Positions 54,246-64,000 of a stretch of DNA of 64,000 nt are shown one piece after another (within the stretch, counting starts at the first letter, position 1; each line of letters opens with the position of its first letter). The DNA comes from Trochalopteron elliotii (lineage: Eukaryota; Chordata; Aves; Passeriformes; Leiothrichidae). The translations under genes were made by a program, and so were the position numbers. Under the pieces are notes generated by a model. That model did not search any database. It was given only the letters and a program-made list of their open reading frames with translations, and was not told where the DNA came from. The stretch is from assembly GCA_024734555.1 (NCBI GenBank), contig JANPWX010000033.1, forward strand, positions 6,307,111 through 6,371,110, in the 5' to 3' direction.

Positions 54246-56987
54246 AGCTCAGGTGCATCATGCCCGCAGCCGGTGCATCATTCTCATTCCCCGTGCTCGG
54301 TGCATGCCGGTGCGGTGCCGGTGTTGGTGCGGTGCCGGTGCGACGGGCGCTGCCCAGCCCCGCGGGCAGTGCCGGCTCCCGGGGGAGCTGGCAGGGAGTT
54401 TCCTCGGGAATGGGGCCGGGATGCGCCCCTGCCCCTCTCCTGTGCGGTGCCGGAGGATGGGGTTCGGAGCAGGAGACAGAGGACATTTTCCTGCCTTCCA
54501 CGCTCCGTGCATGCGTGTGACAGAAATTCGGGAGCCGGCCCTGCCCAGCTCCCCCGTGTTGCTGAGAGAATGTCATGTTTGTTGGACGTTTCCCATCTGT
54601 GAATTCCCACCGTGGAGCAGGGAACAGGAGGTGGAATGGGCTGTGCAGCCGCTCAGAGAAGGCTTTGGTGGTCCGTGTCCAGGGAGCTGTGCCAGGGTGC
54701 CCCTGGGGCCGTGGTGCCCTGATGCTCAGGGCTAGGGGCAGCCTCTAATTTGCCTCCCCAAGCCTGGCTTTTCGCTGAGATCTGCAGCTGTGCAGGGCCT
54801 TGGGAGGTCAGGAGTGCCAGGTCCTTCCCAAAACCCCCCAGTTGGAAGGGTCTGCCTGGCTCTCACCTGGCTCCAGTGCTTGCTTTGGAGGCTGTGGATG
54901 AGCCTGGGGCTTGTCCTCACCCATGTCACTCCTGTGCTGGCTCTGTGTCACTTTTGGCAGCTGTCAGTGAGGCAGGGAGCAGAGGAAGGCTGTGCTGAGG
55001 AGGGGCAGCCGCCCAGCTGCCCTCCTTCCAGCAGGCACAGCCCCTGTGTCCGTGGGGCTCTCTGGACTGGGGATGCCCTGGCCGAGGCCCCGAGCAGCAC
55101 GACGTGCAGCACATGAGCAATTCCAGCTGCAATCACATGCTCAGAGTTAAACCACATGCTGCAGTGTGTGGCTGGATGGGAGCTGGTGTCCTTCCCAAGG
55201 CCTGGAGGAGACCCACGACTCCATTGCTGGGGAAAAATGGGGGCCAGGGGTGGATCTGGGGCATCCAGCTTGGTGTGGATGGGGCATTTTGGGCAGGATT
55301 GAGGCTCAGGGCAGCAGTTGTTTCCTAGAGAAAACTTGGTCTGGATCCTCCTGGATTCTCCTTGAGTTTGCATTGGCAATCTGCTGGCAGTAGTGTAGGG
55401 TTTGGGTACAGTTAAATAAATCTGACCCACTGTTGGTGAGTTTGGCCACTCCTAAAATAAATGTGTCACCTGGCACCCAGAGGGCTCCTCATCCTTGTTG
55501 AATGGAGGGAATTGGACACTGCTGGGAGGCAAGATCAGAGTATGGAATATAGGTACAAAATAAAAATCCCAGCTCAGAAAATATTCCTCTATGTATTCAC
55601 TGGTTTATTCGGTGGTGAAGTCCCTCCTTTCATGGCTCTGTGTTCATAGGGAATCAGTGACAACCAAGTGCTTACAACTCCAGAAATGCATCAGCTTAAC
55701 TCCAGATGAATGCAGAGGCCACCAGTGTGGACAAATGTGGAATGAGCATGGTGCTATCCCATAAATGTTTGCAACACTTAGAGTTGCCTCCAAAGCCCAC
55801 TGAGCAAAAATGGAATTTTTTGCTCTTTTCAGTGGCTGGGGGTTGGGCTCCCTTTTGAGCTCTTTTCTCACATTCGGTGGTAGATCTGTCAGGGTTCATC
55901 ACAGCTCCAGCCTGGGAGTTCAGAACCCCACCTTAGTTGTGTCAGTCCAGTTCCCTGTGTCTTAAACCAGTTCAGCATTCATGGCTCCCTTCAGTGGGAG
56001 CTGGTTCTGCAGTCAGTGCCAGGTGTCAGTGTATTCCCTTCCTGCTGCTGTGCCTTGTGCCTGGATCCCACACCCAGCCCATGTCAGGATGGAGAGACTG
56101 GATGGGGGAGGCACCAAAGGCTTTGCTGCCTTCCTTGCTGCTGTCCTGGGTGAGTGTGGCAGTGCTGTGGCACGTGGTGAGGTCCATGCTGGTGGCCTGA
56201 GCAGCTGATCCCAGCTGGAGATGGGAACTTTGCTCCGTGTGTGATGTCAGCTTCTCTTGGGAAAAGGAGGGATGGGCTGATTTGGGTGGAGGAGAAATCC
56301 CACAGGGATTTGGAGCCAGCCCCAAGTGCCTGAGGGGAGTGGCTCATGCTAATCTGGACATTGCTGGGGCTTCCCACCACCAAAGGAAGGTCCAGTTCCC
56401 TTTTGTGACTCCTTTTTTGGCTGCCTCGGGGACCTTGTGCTGGCAGACATGTGAGGGACTGACAGGTGAATGGTGACCAACACAGAAATCCCCAAATGTC
56501 AGCAGTGGCCAAAGGGGATTCCTGGTTCTGCCTCCCCCTGACAGACTAATTCTGTGTATCTGAGGGGGAAAAAAAAACCATTCCTGGCTTGAGCTGTAAA
56601 ATCAAAAGCTGGAAAGAACCATTTAACAGTTCCTCATTCATCTCTTCCCTCTCTGTCTGATGCAGTTTGTCAGATGAAGATGTGATCGCTCTTGTGGTTT
56701 CCTTTTGAGACATTTTTTGCACGGCCAAACAGAGTCGATATTCATGACGGGTGCCTGCAGAATCATGAGTCCCTTTCTCTGTGACTGCCCGTGCCAGCCA
56801 GACTTTCAAGTGGCCACTCAGCTTCGCAGGGCAATTGTTCATTTAGCATAGGCTTAGGTCTGGCTTTTAAAAGCAATTTTGGCAAATATTCTGGTAAACT
56901 TTTTCAGCAATTCTTGTGGTTTCATGCAGAGCAGCAGCAGAAGCACAGTGCCAGGTCCTATCAGTGCACCCTCATCCCCCCTGACTC

Positions 56988-57022
56988 ACCCATCCCATCC
57001 CATCCCATCCCCTCCCATCCCC
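56988..57022. repeat. (CCCAT)n microsatellite
   Basis: CATCC/CCCAT pentamers, about seven copies with two C-for-A changes. Confidence 0.9.
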
Positions 57023-58644
57023 TCTCTGCCTCCCTGGAGCTCAGCAAGAGGAATGCAGGGAATAAGCTCTGGATGGCTCTTCAGGGGTTTCACTGACTCC
57101 TGAGCACTCAGAGCTCTTAGGGAAGAGCTCCAAGGCTGCTCTGGCACTCCAGGAGCCTCCAGCAATGCTCAGAGTCATTAGCATGATCTGAGCTTCTTCA
57201 GGCTTCGGTCCTGACCACTTTGCAGAAGGGTCATCAGATTTCTGCCTTAATTTTTTCTTTCTGCAGGCTGTGGATTAAAGGCAGAACTTAAACTTAACAT
57301 TTTGGTAATGGAATTATAGGGAAGCTTTGCTGCATCTGATCTTAAAATGGTTCTGAATTGTCATGCTCCTGTCATCTCTGGTTTCAAGCACTGCTGTGTG
57401 TGCCATGTGCTCAGATTGCAGGACGAGATTAGGAACCTTGAATGGACGCTGTGTCTCAGCCAGCATCTCTTACCACATCAGAAAAAGTAATTCAGGAAAA
57501 AAATCAGTCATGTGGTCATCAATAGACATCCTCCCAAGCTGATTAGCCTGGTGGATGTGGCTCTAAACCTCTTAGAGCCAGCACCAGACCACCTCTTCCA
57601 GTGCCAGAAACCACGCCAGGCCTTCCCTTCCTGCTCATCTCCGTAGTCCCGTGGGAGATCTGGCAGAGCTTTGGTCTTCACAGCCTCCCATAAATGATGC
57701 AGATCAGTGCTGGAAACTTCCCTGAGACTGACAAGTGTAAAGATAAACTGGAGAGGAACCCAGGGTCTGATTCCCCCCTGTGCCAAGGGTCCCACTCATC
57801 CCTGAGCCCAGGGGGATCTGTGCCAGGCCCGTGCACAGCACAGGGGCTTAGTGGGGCTTAGGGAAACACTCGGTGCTAAGCAGGATTTGGCCTGTGCTGG
57901 TTTGACCTGAATTGTTTTCCCTTCTCCTTTGGTGGTCCACCCTTGTCTCTCTGGGCTCCAGGAGGGCAGGGAGCTGAGCAGGAGGGGTTTGGCTCCCTGG
58001 GGGGATCACCCAGAGCTGGGTTGTGCCCAGCACTGTTGATCAGGAGCCACGGCAGAGGAAATGAGCTCTGGGTTATTTTCTCTCGTGCATTCCCATCTCC
58101 TCCATGCTGACATTAATGGTTGTTTGCGTGTGTAATCAAAGCTGGGTTCTGCAGTCTCCCACAACCCCACACCTTCTGGTGATGTTTTTTTTATAGGTCC
58201 CAAATCCAAGTACAGATCTTCAGCAGTGGAAACATCTCACCTTAAAATGGCTGACAGCTCACACCGAAGCTCTCAGCTCCTGCTCTCCTGTGTTATTTGC
58301 TTTTTGTTTTCCTTGCCTGGCTCTGCTCAGGCTGTGAGGCCTCCTGAAGCACATTTTTGGGGATAGGCTGCAAAAAGGTGAAAGCAACGGGGAGGAGAAA
58401 TGTGTGTGTGTGTGTGCTGGGGTGCAGCCTGCTGGAGCTTCAGGAGGGAACAAGGATCTGCAGAGCAGAATTCCAGAAGAAAGGCAGGCAGCCTGGCCAG
58501 CCAGCATCCTCCAGATGGCAAAAAACGTGGTGGAGAGAGGGCAGACACAGCTCCAGCTTTATCCACACCTGAAAGGTGTCTCCATCCTGGGCACATCAGG
58601 GTCCCAGCAGCCCGGGCTCCTGCGAGGGCCTCATGGGTCCAGCA

Positions 58645-58865
58645 GAATCACAGAATCCTGACATGGTTTGAGTTGGAAGGAGACTTAAAACCCATCCAGT
58701 TTCACCCCCTGCCATGGGCAGGGACACCTTCCACCATCCCAGATTGCTGCAAACCCCATCCAACCTGGCCTTGGACCCTGCCAGGGATGGAGCAGCCACA
58801 GCTCCTCTGGACAACCTGTGCCAGGGCCTCCCCACCCTCTGAGCAGAGAAGACCTGTCCCACTGT
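58645..58865 (-). mobile_element. CR1 3' fragment in SYNGR3 intron 1
   Basis: Reverse-oriented CR1 beginning 'cacagaatcctgacatggtt', with 'cccctgccatgggcaggga' and 'accctctgagcagagaagac'. Confidence 0.9.
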
Positions 58866-60547
58866 TCTGTCCCATTGTCCTGTGTCACAAAAATGCTGCC
58901 TGGCCTGGAGAGGTGTCTCCTCTTGCTTGGAAACAAACTTTAAACTGGGGGAACTGGGCTGCAGCATTTCATTAACAGGAGAGGTCCCAATTTCTCCCTG
59001 GTGTGGTGGAACCCCAGCTCCCTTTGCACGACCAGCCCATCCATGTCCCCGTGGGTCTGGGGGCTCCTGGCCTGTGTTCTGCCTCCTCCAGGGTGGGGCC
59101 CAGGCTCCTTTGTGTGGTGAAGTGCAGCTCTGAATGGAAAGGATGGGAGAGGAGAACTTTTCCTCCTTCCCATTCTCCCCACAGCCACAGGCAGGGCAGC
59201 AACCATGGTCTGTGCTGCTGGAGCTGCTGGAGCTGCTGCTGTTGGGAGCTCCAGTGCTCAGGAACCCCCACACCAGCAGCCCCTGAGCTGCCAGCACATC
59301 CCCGTGGAAGCTTTGGCAGGATTCAAGGATGGAAAATGCAATTTCCCACCAGGGTAGGCTGAGGGGAATTCAGTTTTCTTACTGTGTCTTGCACCAGTTC
59401 ATCCAGGAGGAACAGAATTTGTTGCTGGGGGCTTTGGGCTGTTCAGCTGGAAAATGGAATGTCCTGTGAAGGCTCCTTTGCAAATCCTCTGAGGTACTGC
59501 TCAGGCCCACAAAACCTCACTGACAGTGGAAAATGTGACCTTGTGTTTTCTCTTTCAAGTCTCTGATGAGCTGGTCGGGGCTTTGAGCCTCTGTGGTTTG
59601 TGAAGGTGATGGGGAAAATGCACTTGTTCTGTGTGAACTTCAGAAAACACAGGGGGTTTATTTCCCTGCCCACATTTATTTCATCTACCCACGATTTCCT
59701 AAAATAAAAGCACATTTTCCTCTATACTTAGAAAGGCAACACCAAATTTATTCTCATTAAAATGTTTCATCGGCACCAGTGGGTTTTTTTAAGAAAAACC
59801 ACAACATTACAATCCTGGGGTGAGAGAGAGAAAACTCATGGAAAGGCACGTTTTGACAGGAATTTTCCAGGCAGTGCTGATGTTTTGAGCTCATCTATCA
59901 AAAGTGTGCACTTGGAATTTGTTGCTGCTTTGACCTCCCAAAGAAAAACTGTGTGTCCTGTGTTTTGTACATTGAATGTGGTTGTGGGGAATCTCATGGT
60001 TTGAGCCACTTGGGTTGTCTGGCAGCAGGAAGGATGCTCTGCTTTCCAAAATACTTTGGAACTGGAAGTTAAGTGATAAAACATCCTTTTTTTAAAAAAA
60101 AATTGACAGCCCCAGGTGTGCAAAGCTGTCACACCACACACCTGTGCTGTGACATCCTTAATTGTGTTCACAGGAGCTCTCCCTCACCACCAAAGCTCTG
60201 GGCTCCCAGCAGGCTCCCAAAAGCTTGGAGAAGGTTGTTAATCTTGGGAGAGCTGAGTGAAAGTTCTTGGAGGAGCTGAGTACAAGTTGGCTGGTCTGCC
60301 AGAGCAGTAATCGCGTGGAATCAGAGCTCCTCAATTATTCATGTTTTCCAGAATCACATTACTTCTTCCCAGGGCCTGTTTTTATAAATGCTGCTGCTAT
60401 TTCTGATGGTAAATAACAATTTTGCATTATTTATGAGAAGATTTTTACAACTGCTGATGTTACAGCTGCTGCCAAAGCTCTGGGAAAAACTCTGAGTGCT
60501 GTTTGTTGTTGTTTCTTCCTTACACGCAGCCCCTCCTGTTGTGAGAG

Positions 60548-60612
60548 TGATGGGGATGATGATGGTGATGGTGATGGGGATGATGGTGATGATGATGATG
60601 CTGATGCTGGTG
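60548..60612. repeat. (GATGGT/GATGAT)n microsatellite
   Basis: Trinucleotide-based GAT/GGT array of about 65 bases. Confidence 0.95.
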
Positions 60613-61976
60613 CTGTGCCATCCCAAATGCTCCCTAAGCTCAGCACAGTGAGGAACAGGGTGCAGGTGCCACAGGGTGACTTGGGTGGCCCTGGAGCTCG
60701 TGGCTGATGCTCAGGGCTGACCTGAGGCAGGGATGGAGGTGGGACAGGACCCCAGGCCTGATTAAACTCCCAGAGGAGGAAGAGGAGAAGGTCTGTCCCA
60801 GTGTTATGACCTTGGGGATGGTTTGCCCACCGTGGGTTCTGCTCCACTTCTCCTGCTCTGTGACACAGCTTCCCTGGGAGCTGCAGGAGGTGACACAGGT
60901 GACATAGGTGACTGTGAGAGCCATCAGCTGGGCTTCATCCTGTGCCTCCCAAGCTGCTACCTCCGTGTCACCTGTCCCTGTCTCGTGCCTGCTGTGCTGT
61001 TCTTGCAGGTTGAGCAGGCGCCAGTCATGCCCTGTGCCCGTCCCCAGCTGCTGCCTGGAGAGCTGGAGGAGCCTCTTATCTCTGCTGCTGCATGCCTGGT
61101 CTCCAGCTGTGTCCCGGGAGCCAGCAGGGATGCCTGCAGGGCTGCTGATGCTGGCAGGGATGAGATCAGAGATTCCCAGTGTGAGGGAGATGTGCCTGCA
61201 CTCTCCACTGCCCTCCCTGCTCACAGGCTTTGCCAGAGCAGGATCCAGGGTGGGTTGTGCTGGTCCTGCAGCTTCCCTTCCTGCCTTTGGTGCCAGGAGA
61301 TAAGGGAATGACTTGGGCAGCAGGGGAGTGGTGTTCCCTCAGGCCACCTGCAGGGATGTGACACCTCCAGTGCCAGCACAGGCTCCTGGGCAGCCTCAGC
61401 AGCCCCTGCCCTTCTGTCCCTCTTCGGCCCAAGCCAGCTCACTGGGTGATGGATACTCAGGAGCTGCATCTTTCAGTCCCTGCTATACCAGCTGAAAAAT
61501 CACCCTGTTGCTCCCTGTGCCACCTCCCCACACGTGTCCTCTGTCCCCTCCACCAGCAACCCAGCCCTTCTCTGGCTCAGCTCCTCAGTTATCCCATGTC
61601 CTTTCCTTCCTCCCTGCCCCACAGGGACACCAGGGGCTTTGTGGGGCACAGCCTGGCAGCAGAGAGCAGCACCAGCACAAAGACTCTGCCCCACTGGGTT
61701 ATCTTTTCCCTCCCCAGTTTGTCTGGAGAAGGAGATCCTTAAACTACCCTGCACAGCAAGGCACTGGAAAGGCACGAGGAGGTTCCACCTCCCAGAGGAG
61801 GAACACCCAGGTGCTGCTTGGAGCCACCAACTAGAGCAGAGCCGGGATGTGTCTGACAAAAGCCACGTTGCCATGGAGTCGAGGCCGGGGATTGACTCCA
61901 GTGACGCTGCTGCTGTTGGAAAACAGAGTTCCATGCGGGCAGCAGTGAGTGGTGCTCTCTCCCCTTTCCCCTGCAG

Positions 61977-62217
61977 ATCTTCTCCATCGTGGTGTTCGGC
62001 TCCATCGTGAACGAGTGCTATGTGAACAAGGACAGCCAGCACCCCGAGCTGCTGTGCATCTTCAACGAGAATGAGAGTGCCTGCAGCTACGGCATCGCCG
62101 TGGGCGTCATCGCCTTCTTCGGCTGCATCTTCTTCTTCGTGGTGGACCTGTACTTCCAGCAGATCAGCAGCGTCAAGGACCGCAAACGGGCCGTGCTGCT
62201 GGACCTGGGCTTCTCAG
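61977..62217 (+). CDS. SYNGR3: Synaptogyrin 3, exon 2 (partial gene)
   Basis: An exon of 241 bases between CCCCTGCAG and TCAG|GTACCT, phase 0 in and phase 1 out. It encodes the rest of the first membrane helix (IFSIVVFGSIV), a short lumenal loop with two cysteines (LLCIFNENESAC), the second helix (YGIAVGVIAFFGCIFFFVVDLYF) and the cytosolic signature QISSVKDRKRAVLLDLGFS. Synaptogyrins are four-helix MARVEL-domain proteins of synaptic vesicles; SYNGR3 also binds the dopamine transporter and tau. AVLLDLGFSG fits SYNGR3 better than SYNGR1, and the position after GFER agrees with human 16p13.3. Exon 1 is probably in the N gap, 7.8 kb upstream; exons 3 onward are not in the window. Confidence 0.9.
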
Positions 62218-62221
62218 GTAC

Positions 62222-62356
62222 CTCTGCTCTGCCCTGCCCTGCTCTGCCCTGGTCTGTCTCTGCCTTGCCCTGCCCTGCCCTGCCCTGCCCTGCCCTGCCC
62301 TGCCCTGCCCTGCTCTGCTCTGCTCTGCCCTGGTCTGTCTCTACCCTGCCCTGCTC
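62222..62356 (+). repeat. SYNGR3: (TGCCC)n/(TGCTC)n pentamer array starting 4 bases into SYNGR3 intron 2
   Basis: About 27 pentamers of TGCCC/TGCTC with GGTCTGTCTC interruptions start right after the exon 2 donor (GTAC). A shorter related array (TGCTC/TGTCC) lies at 63394-63436. Confidence 0.9.
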
Positions 62357-63889
62357 AGGTCTGGCTCCATGGAGTCATTGCTGTCTCCTGCCCCTTCACT
62401 CCCGAGTCTTCCCTGCTCCTCCCATGGCCTGGCACTGTTGGAGTATCCCTTTTTCTGACCCAGAGATGGGGCAACTGAGAGGTGTTTTAGTAACTTCTAT
62501 TCCATTTTCAGTCTCTTGTGAAGGGTGAGGCAGTACAGGTGTTATAATTCAGGCCATCACAATCAGAAGCCAAACTATTTCCTAATTACATTATAAGTGT
62601 TTCTTGGCCTATCAGCTTTTGCCACACGATGCTGTTAATGCCTTAAAGCCAATCATCTAAAGTCACCCCTTGTGGGTCCTATGCACCTTTCATAGTTCTA
62701 TTTTCATATTTATATGTTCCATATATTCACCTTTCATAGTTCTATTTCTCTAAAGTATCTGGTGTATTTTCAAGGCCATCCTTTGAAACTTGTTTCCAGT
62801 TCCATTTCTCTCTCTCAACAATGTCTGTGCTATTCCATGGCATTTCTAAGTCAGCATTTCTCATCTCAGAGTTTGCATACAGATGCACAAGACTGTGTGA
62901 GTCTTCTGTCAGGCTTTGGGAATTCCCTACAAATCCATTTCCCACATGACACGACTCAGGTGCCTTGGCTGGGGACAACACAGGTGGCAGGGGAGTTGTC
63001 CCACCCAGCCTCAGTGGGCTCAGTGAGCACTGAGGAAGCCACATGATGTGGTGGCTGGGGACAGTGATGTGTCCTCACCCTGCAACTGGAGATGTTCTCT
63101 GAGCTGGGTTTGGTGAGGCCACCCACGGGGTGAGGCTTGGTGGTCACATCTCAGAGCCCACACCGGGGGTTTTACCCACCCACATCTGCTCTGGCTCACA
63201 AAAAGCAAAGGTGGTTTCAGCAGCTGCCTCGGGGCTGGTTTCACTTTGTGCACGAGTTTGGAGCAGAGCAGGAGCAGCTTCTGTGCAGCTGGGGCTGCCC
63301 TGGGGTCTGCTGTGCCCTGCTGAGCCCTCGAACTGAGGCTCATTCCTGCAGACAGGAGCAGGCGGGATGCTCCAGGCTGAGAGGGAGCATCCCCTGCTCT
63401 GCTCTGCTCTGTCCTGCTCTGTCCTGCTCTGCTCTGGGAGCTACCTGGCTCCGTTTGCAGCTGCTGCCCTGCATTCCCAGGCTCTGTTAGCAAAGTCTGA
63501 GGTGATTTATCCAGCATGAACGTGGCTGATGGCTCTCTGTCCCAAATGAAGACATCCATCATCACCTCCCTGCCTTGCCTGTTGTTCAGGCTGTTCTCTC
63601 CTCGCTGCAAAGCTCATTCCCATGGTGCTGGAGCATCCAGCCCTTGTTAGAGAAAATTTACAGGCCCTTCCATGGGGCTCAGTGCCTGAAATCCTTGGAT
63701 TCAAGCAGGAGGGGGATATCCCATCCGTCTTGTGGCTGCTGCTGCGTGTCACAGAGCCAGGTTGGGATCCTGCCTCACATCCTGACAGCCTCTGCTCCCT
63801 GCCAGGCACGTGGGAGCTGGCACTGCTCTCAAACTCTGCCTCCCTTCTCCTTGGTCCCTGTGATGGGTCCACTGAGCAGAGAAACGAGA
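62357..63889 (+). other. SYNGR3 intron 2, no further exon
   Basis: No sequence matching the third synaptogyrin exon (expected to start with a Gly-Leu-Trp-Ser-Phe-like segment) was found. Only the small TGCTC array at 63394-63436 stands out. Confidence 0.6.
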
Positions 63890-64000
63890 GAATCATCAGA
63901 TCCTGGAATGGTTTTGTAGGAAGGAACATCAAAGCCCATTGAGTTCCACCTTCCACTAGACCAGGATTCTCCAAACCCAGTTAAACTCTTCCAGGGATCC
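63890..64000 (-). mobile_element. CR1 3' fragment, cut by the window end
   Basis: Reverse-oriented CR1 tail ('atcctggaatggttttgtag', 'ccttccactagaccaggatt') running off the right edge. Confidence 0.85.

Larger units (their letters stand above)
54246..61976 (+). other. SYNGR3: SYNGR3 intron 1 (inferred)
   Basis: About 7.7 kb without supported exons if exon 1 lies in the gap. It contains one CR1 (58645-58865), a CCCAT microsatellite (56988-57022), a GATGGT-type array (60548-60612) and otherwise unremarkable sequence. Plus-strand frames are short and without recognisable domains. Confidence 0.5.

Noticed and set aside
53549..54735. Long open frames around 53.5-54.7 kb
   Set aside because: They are open only because they cross 373 N; the readable parts are minisatellite.

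Overview
The window is a gene-dense, GC-rich stretch of a bird genome. Spliced vertebrate genes lie among many CR1 LINE 3' fragments (the typical avian repeat, in both orientations), avian-type LTR remnants, minisatellites and two assembly gaps: one N at 7497 and 373 N at 53758-54130. The gene order RPL3L(-) NDUFB10(+) RPS2(-) TBL3(+) NOXO1(-) GFER(+) SYNGR3(+) is that of human 16p13.3. I expect an avian microchromosome; the species cannot be named from sequence alone.

Layout. 1-4.7 kb: 3' part of a TEX2-like SMP-domain lipid-transfer gene. 5.1-11.6 kb: RPL3L on the minus strand, with one conserved exon missing at the single-N join. 12.6-14.1 kb: NDUFB10. 14.4-17.1 kb: RPS2 on the minus strand, with SNORA64 in an intron and a compact TATA/5'TOP promoter. 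17.27-17.87 kb: a probable two-exon non-coding snoRNA host in the position of mammalian SNHG9, divergent from RPS2, with an H/ACA-like RNA in its intron. 18.2-28.1 kb: all 22 coding exons of TBL3 (812 aa), with an antisense LTR cluster in intron 4. 28.2-33.1 kb: NOXO1 on the minus strand, complete (465 aa). 33.1-42.6 kb: intergenic, repeats only. 42.7-44.6 kb: GFER, complete, wrapped in minisatellites. 44.6-53.7 kb: no recognised gene apart from a possible long GFER 3'UTR. 53.7-64 kb: SYNGR3, with exon 1 probably inside the N gap, a long intron 1, exon 2 at 61977-62217, and later exons beyond the window.

Most genes are housekeeping. RPS2, RPL3L, the snoRNA(s) and TBL3 (UTP13 of the small-subunit processome) all belong to ribosome production or composition. 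NDUFB10 (complex I) and GFER (intermembrane-space sulfhydryl oxidase) are mitochondrial, and NDUFB10 is a disulfide-bearing intermembrane-space subunit of the kind the GFER relay oxidises. NOXO1 organises an NADPH oxidase and SYNGR3 is a synaptic-vesicle protein. I found no new enzyme system. The most useful observations are the SNHG9-like snoRNA host, the lost RPL3L exon, the tandem copying of the GFER exon 2 splice donor, the inverted minisatellite around GFER exon 1, and RE1-like half-sites at the edge of the SYNGR3 gap. All exon boundaries were read by eye from splice signals, phase and family resemblance.
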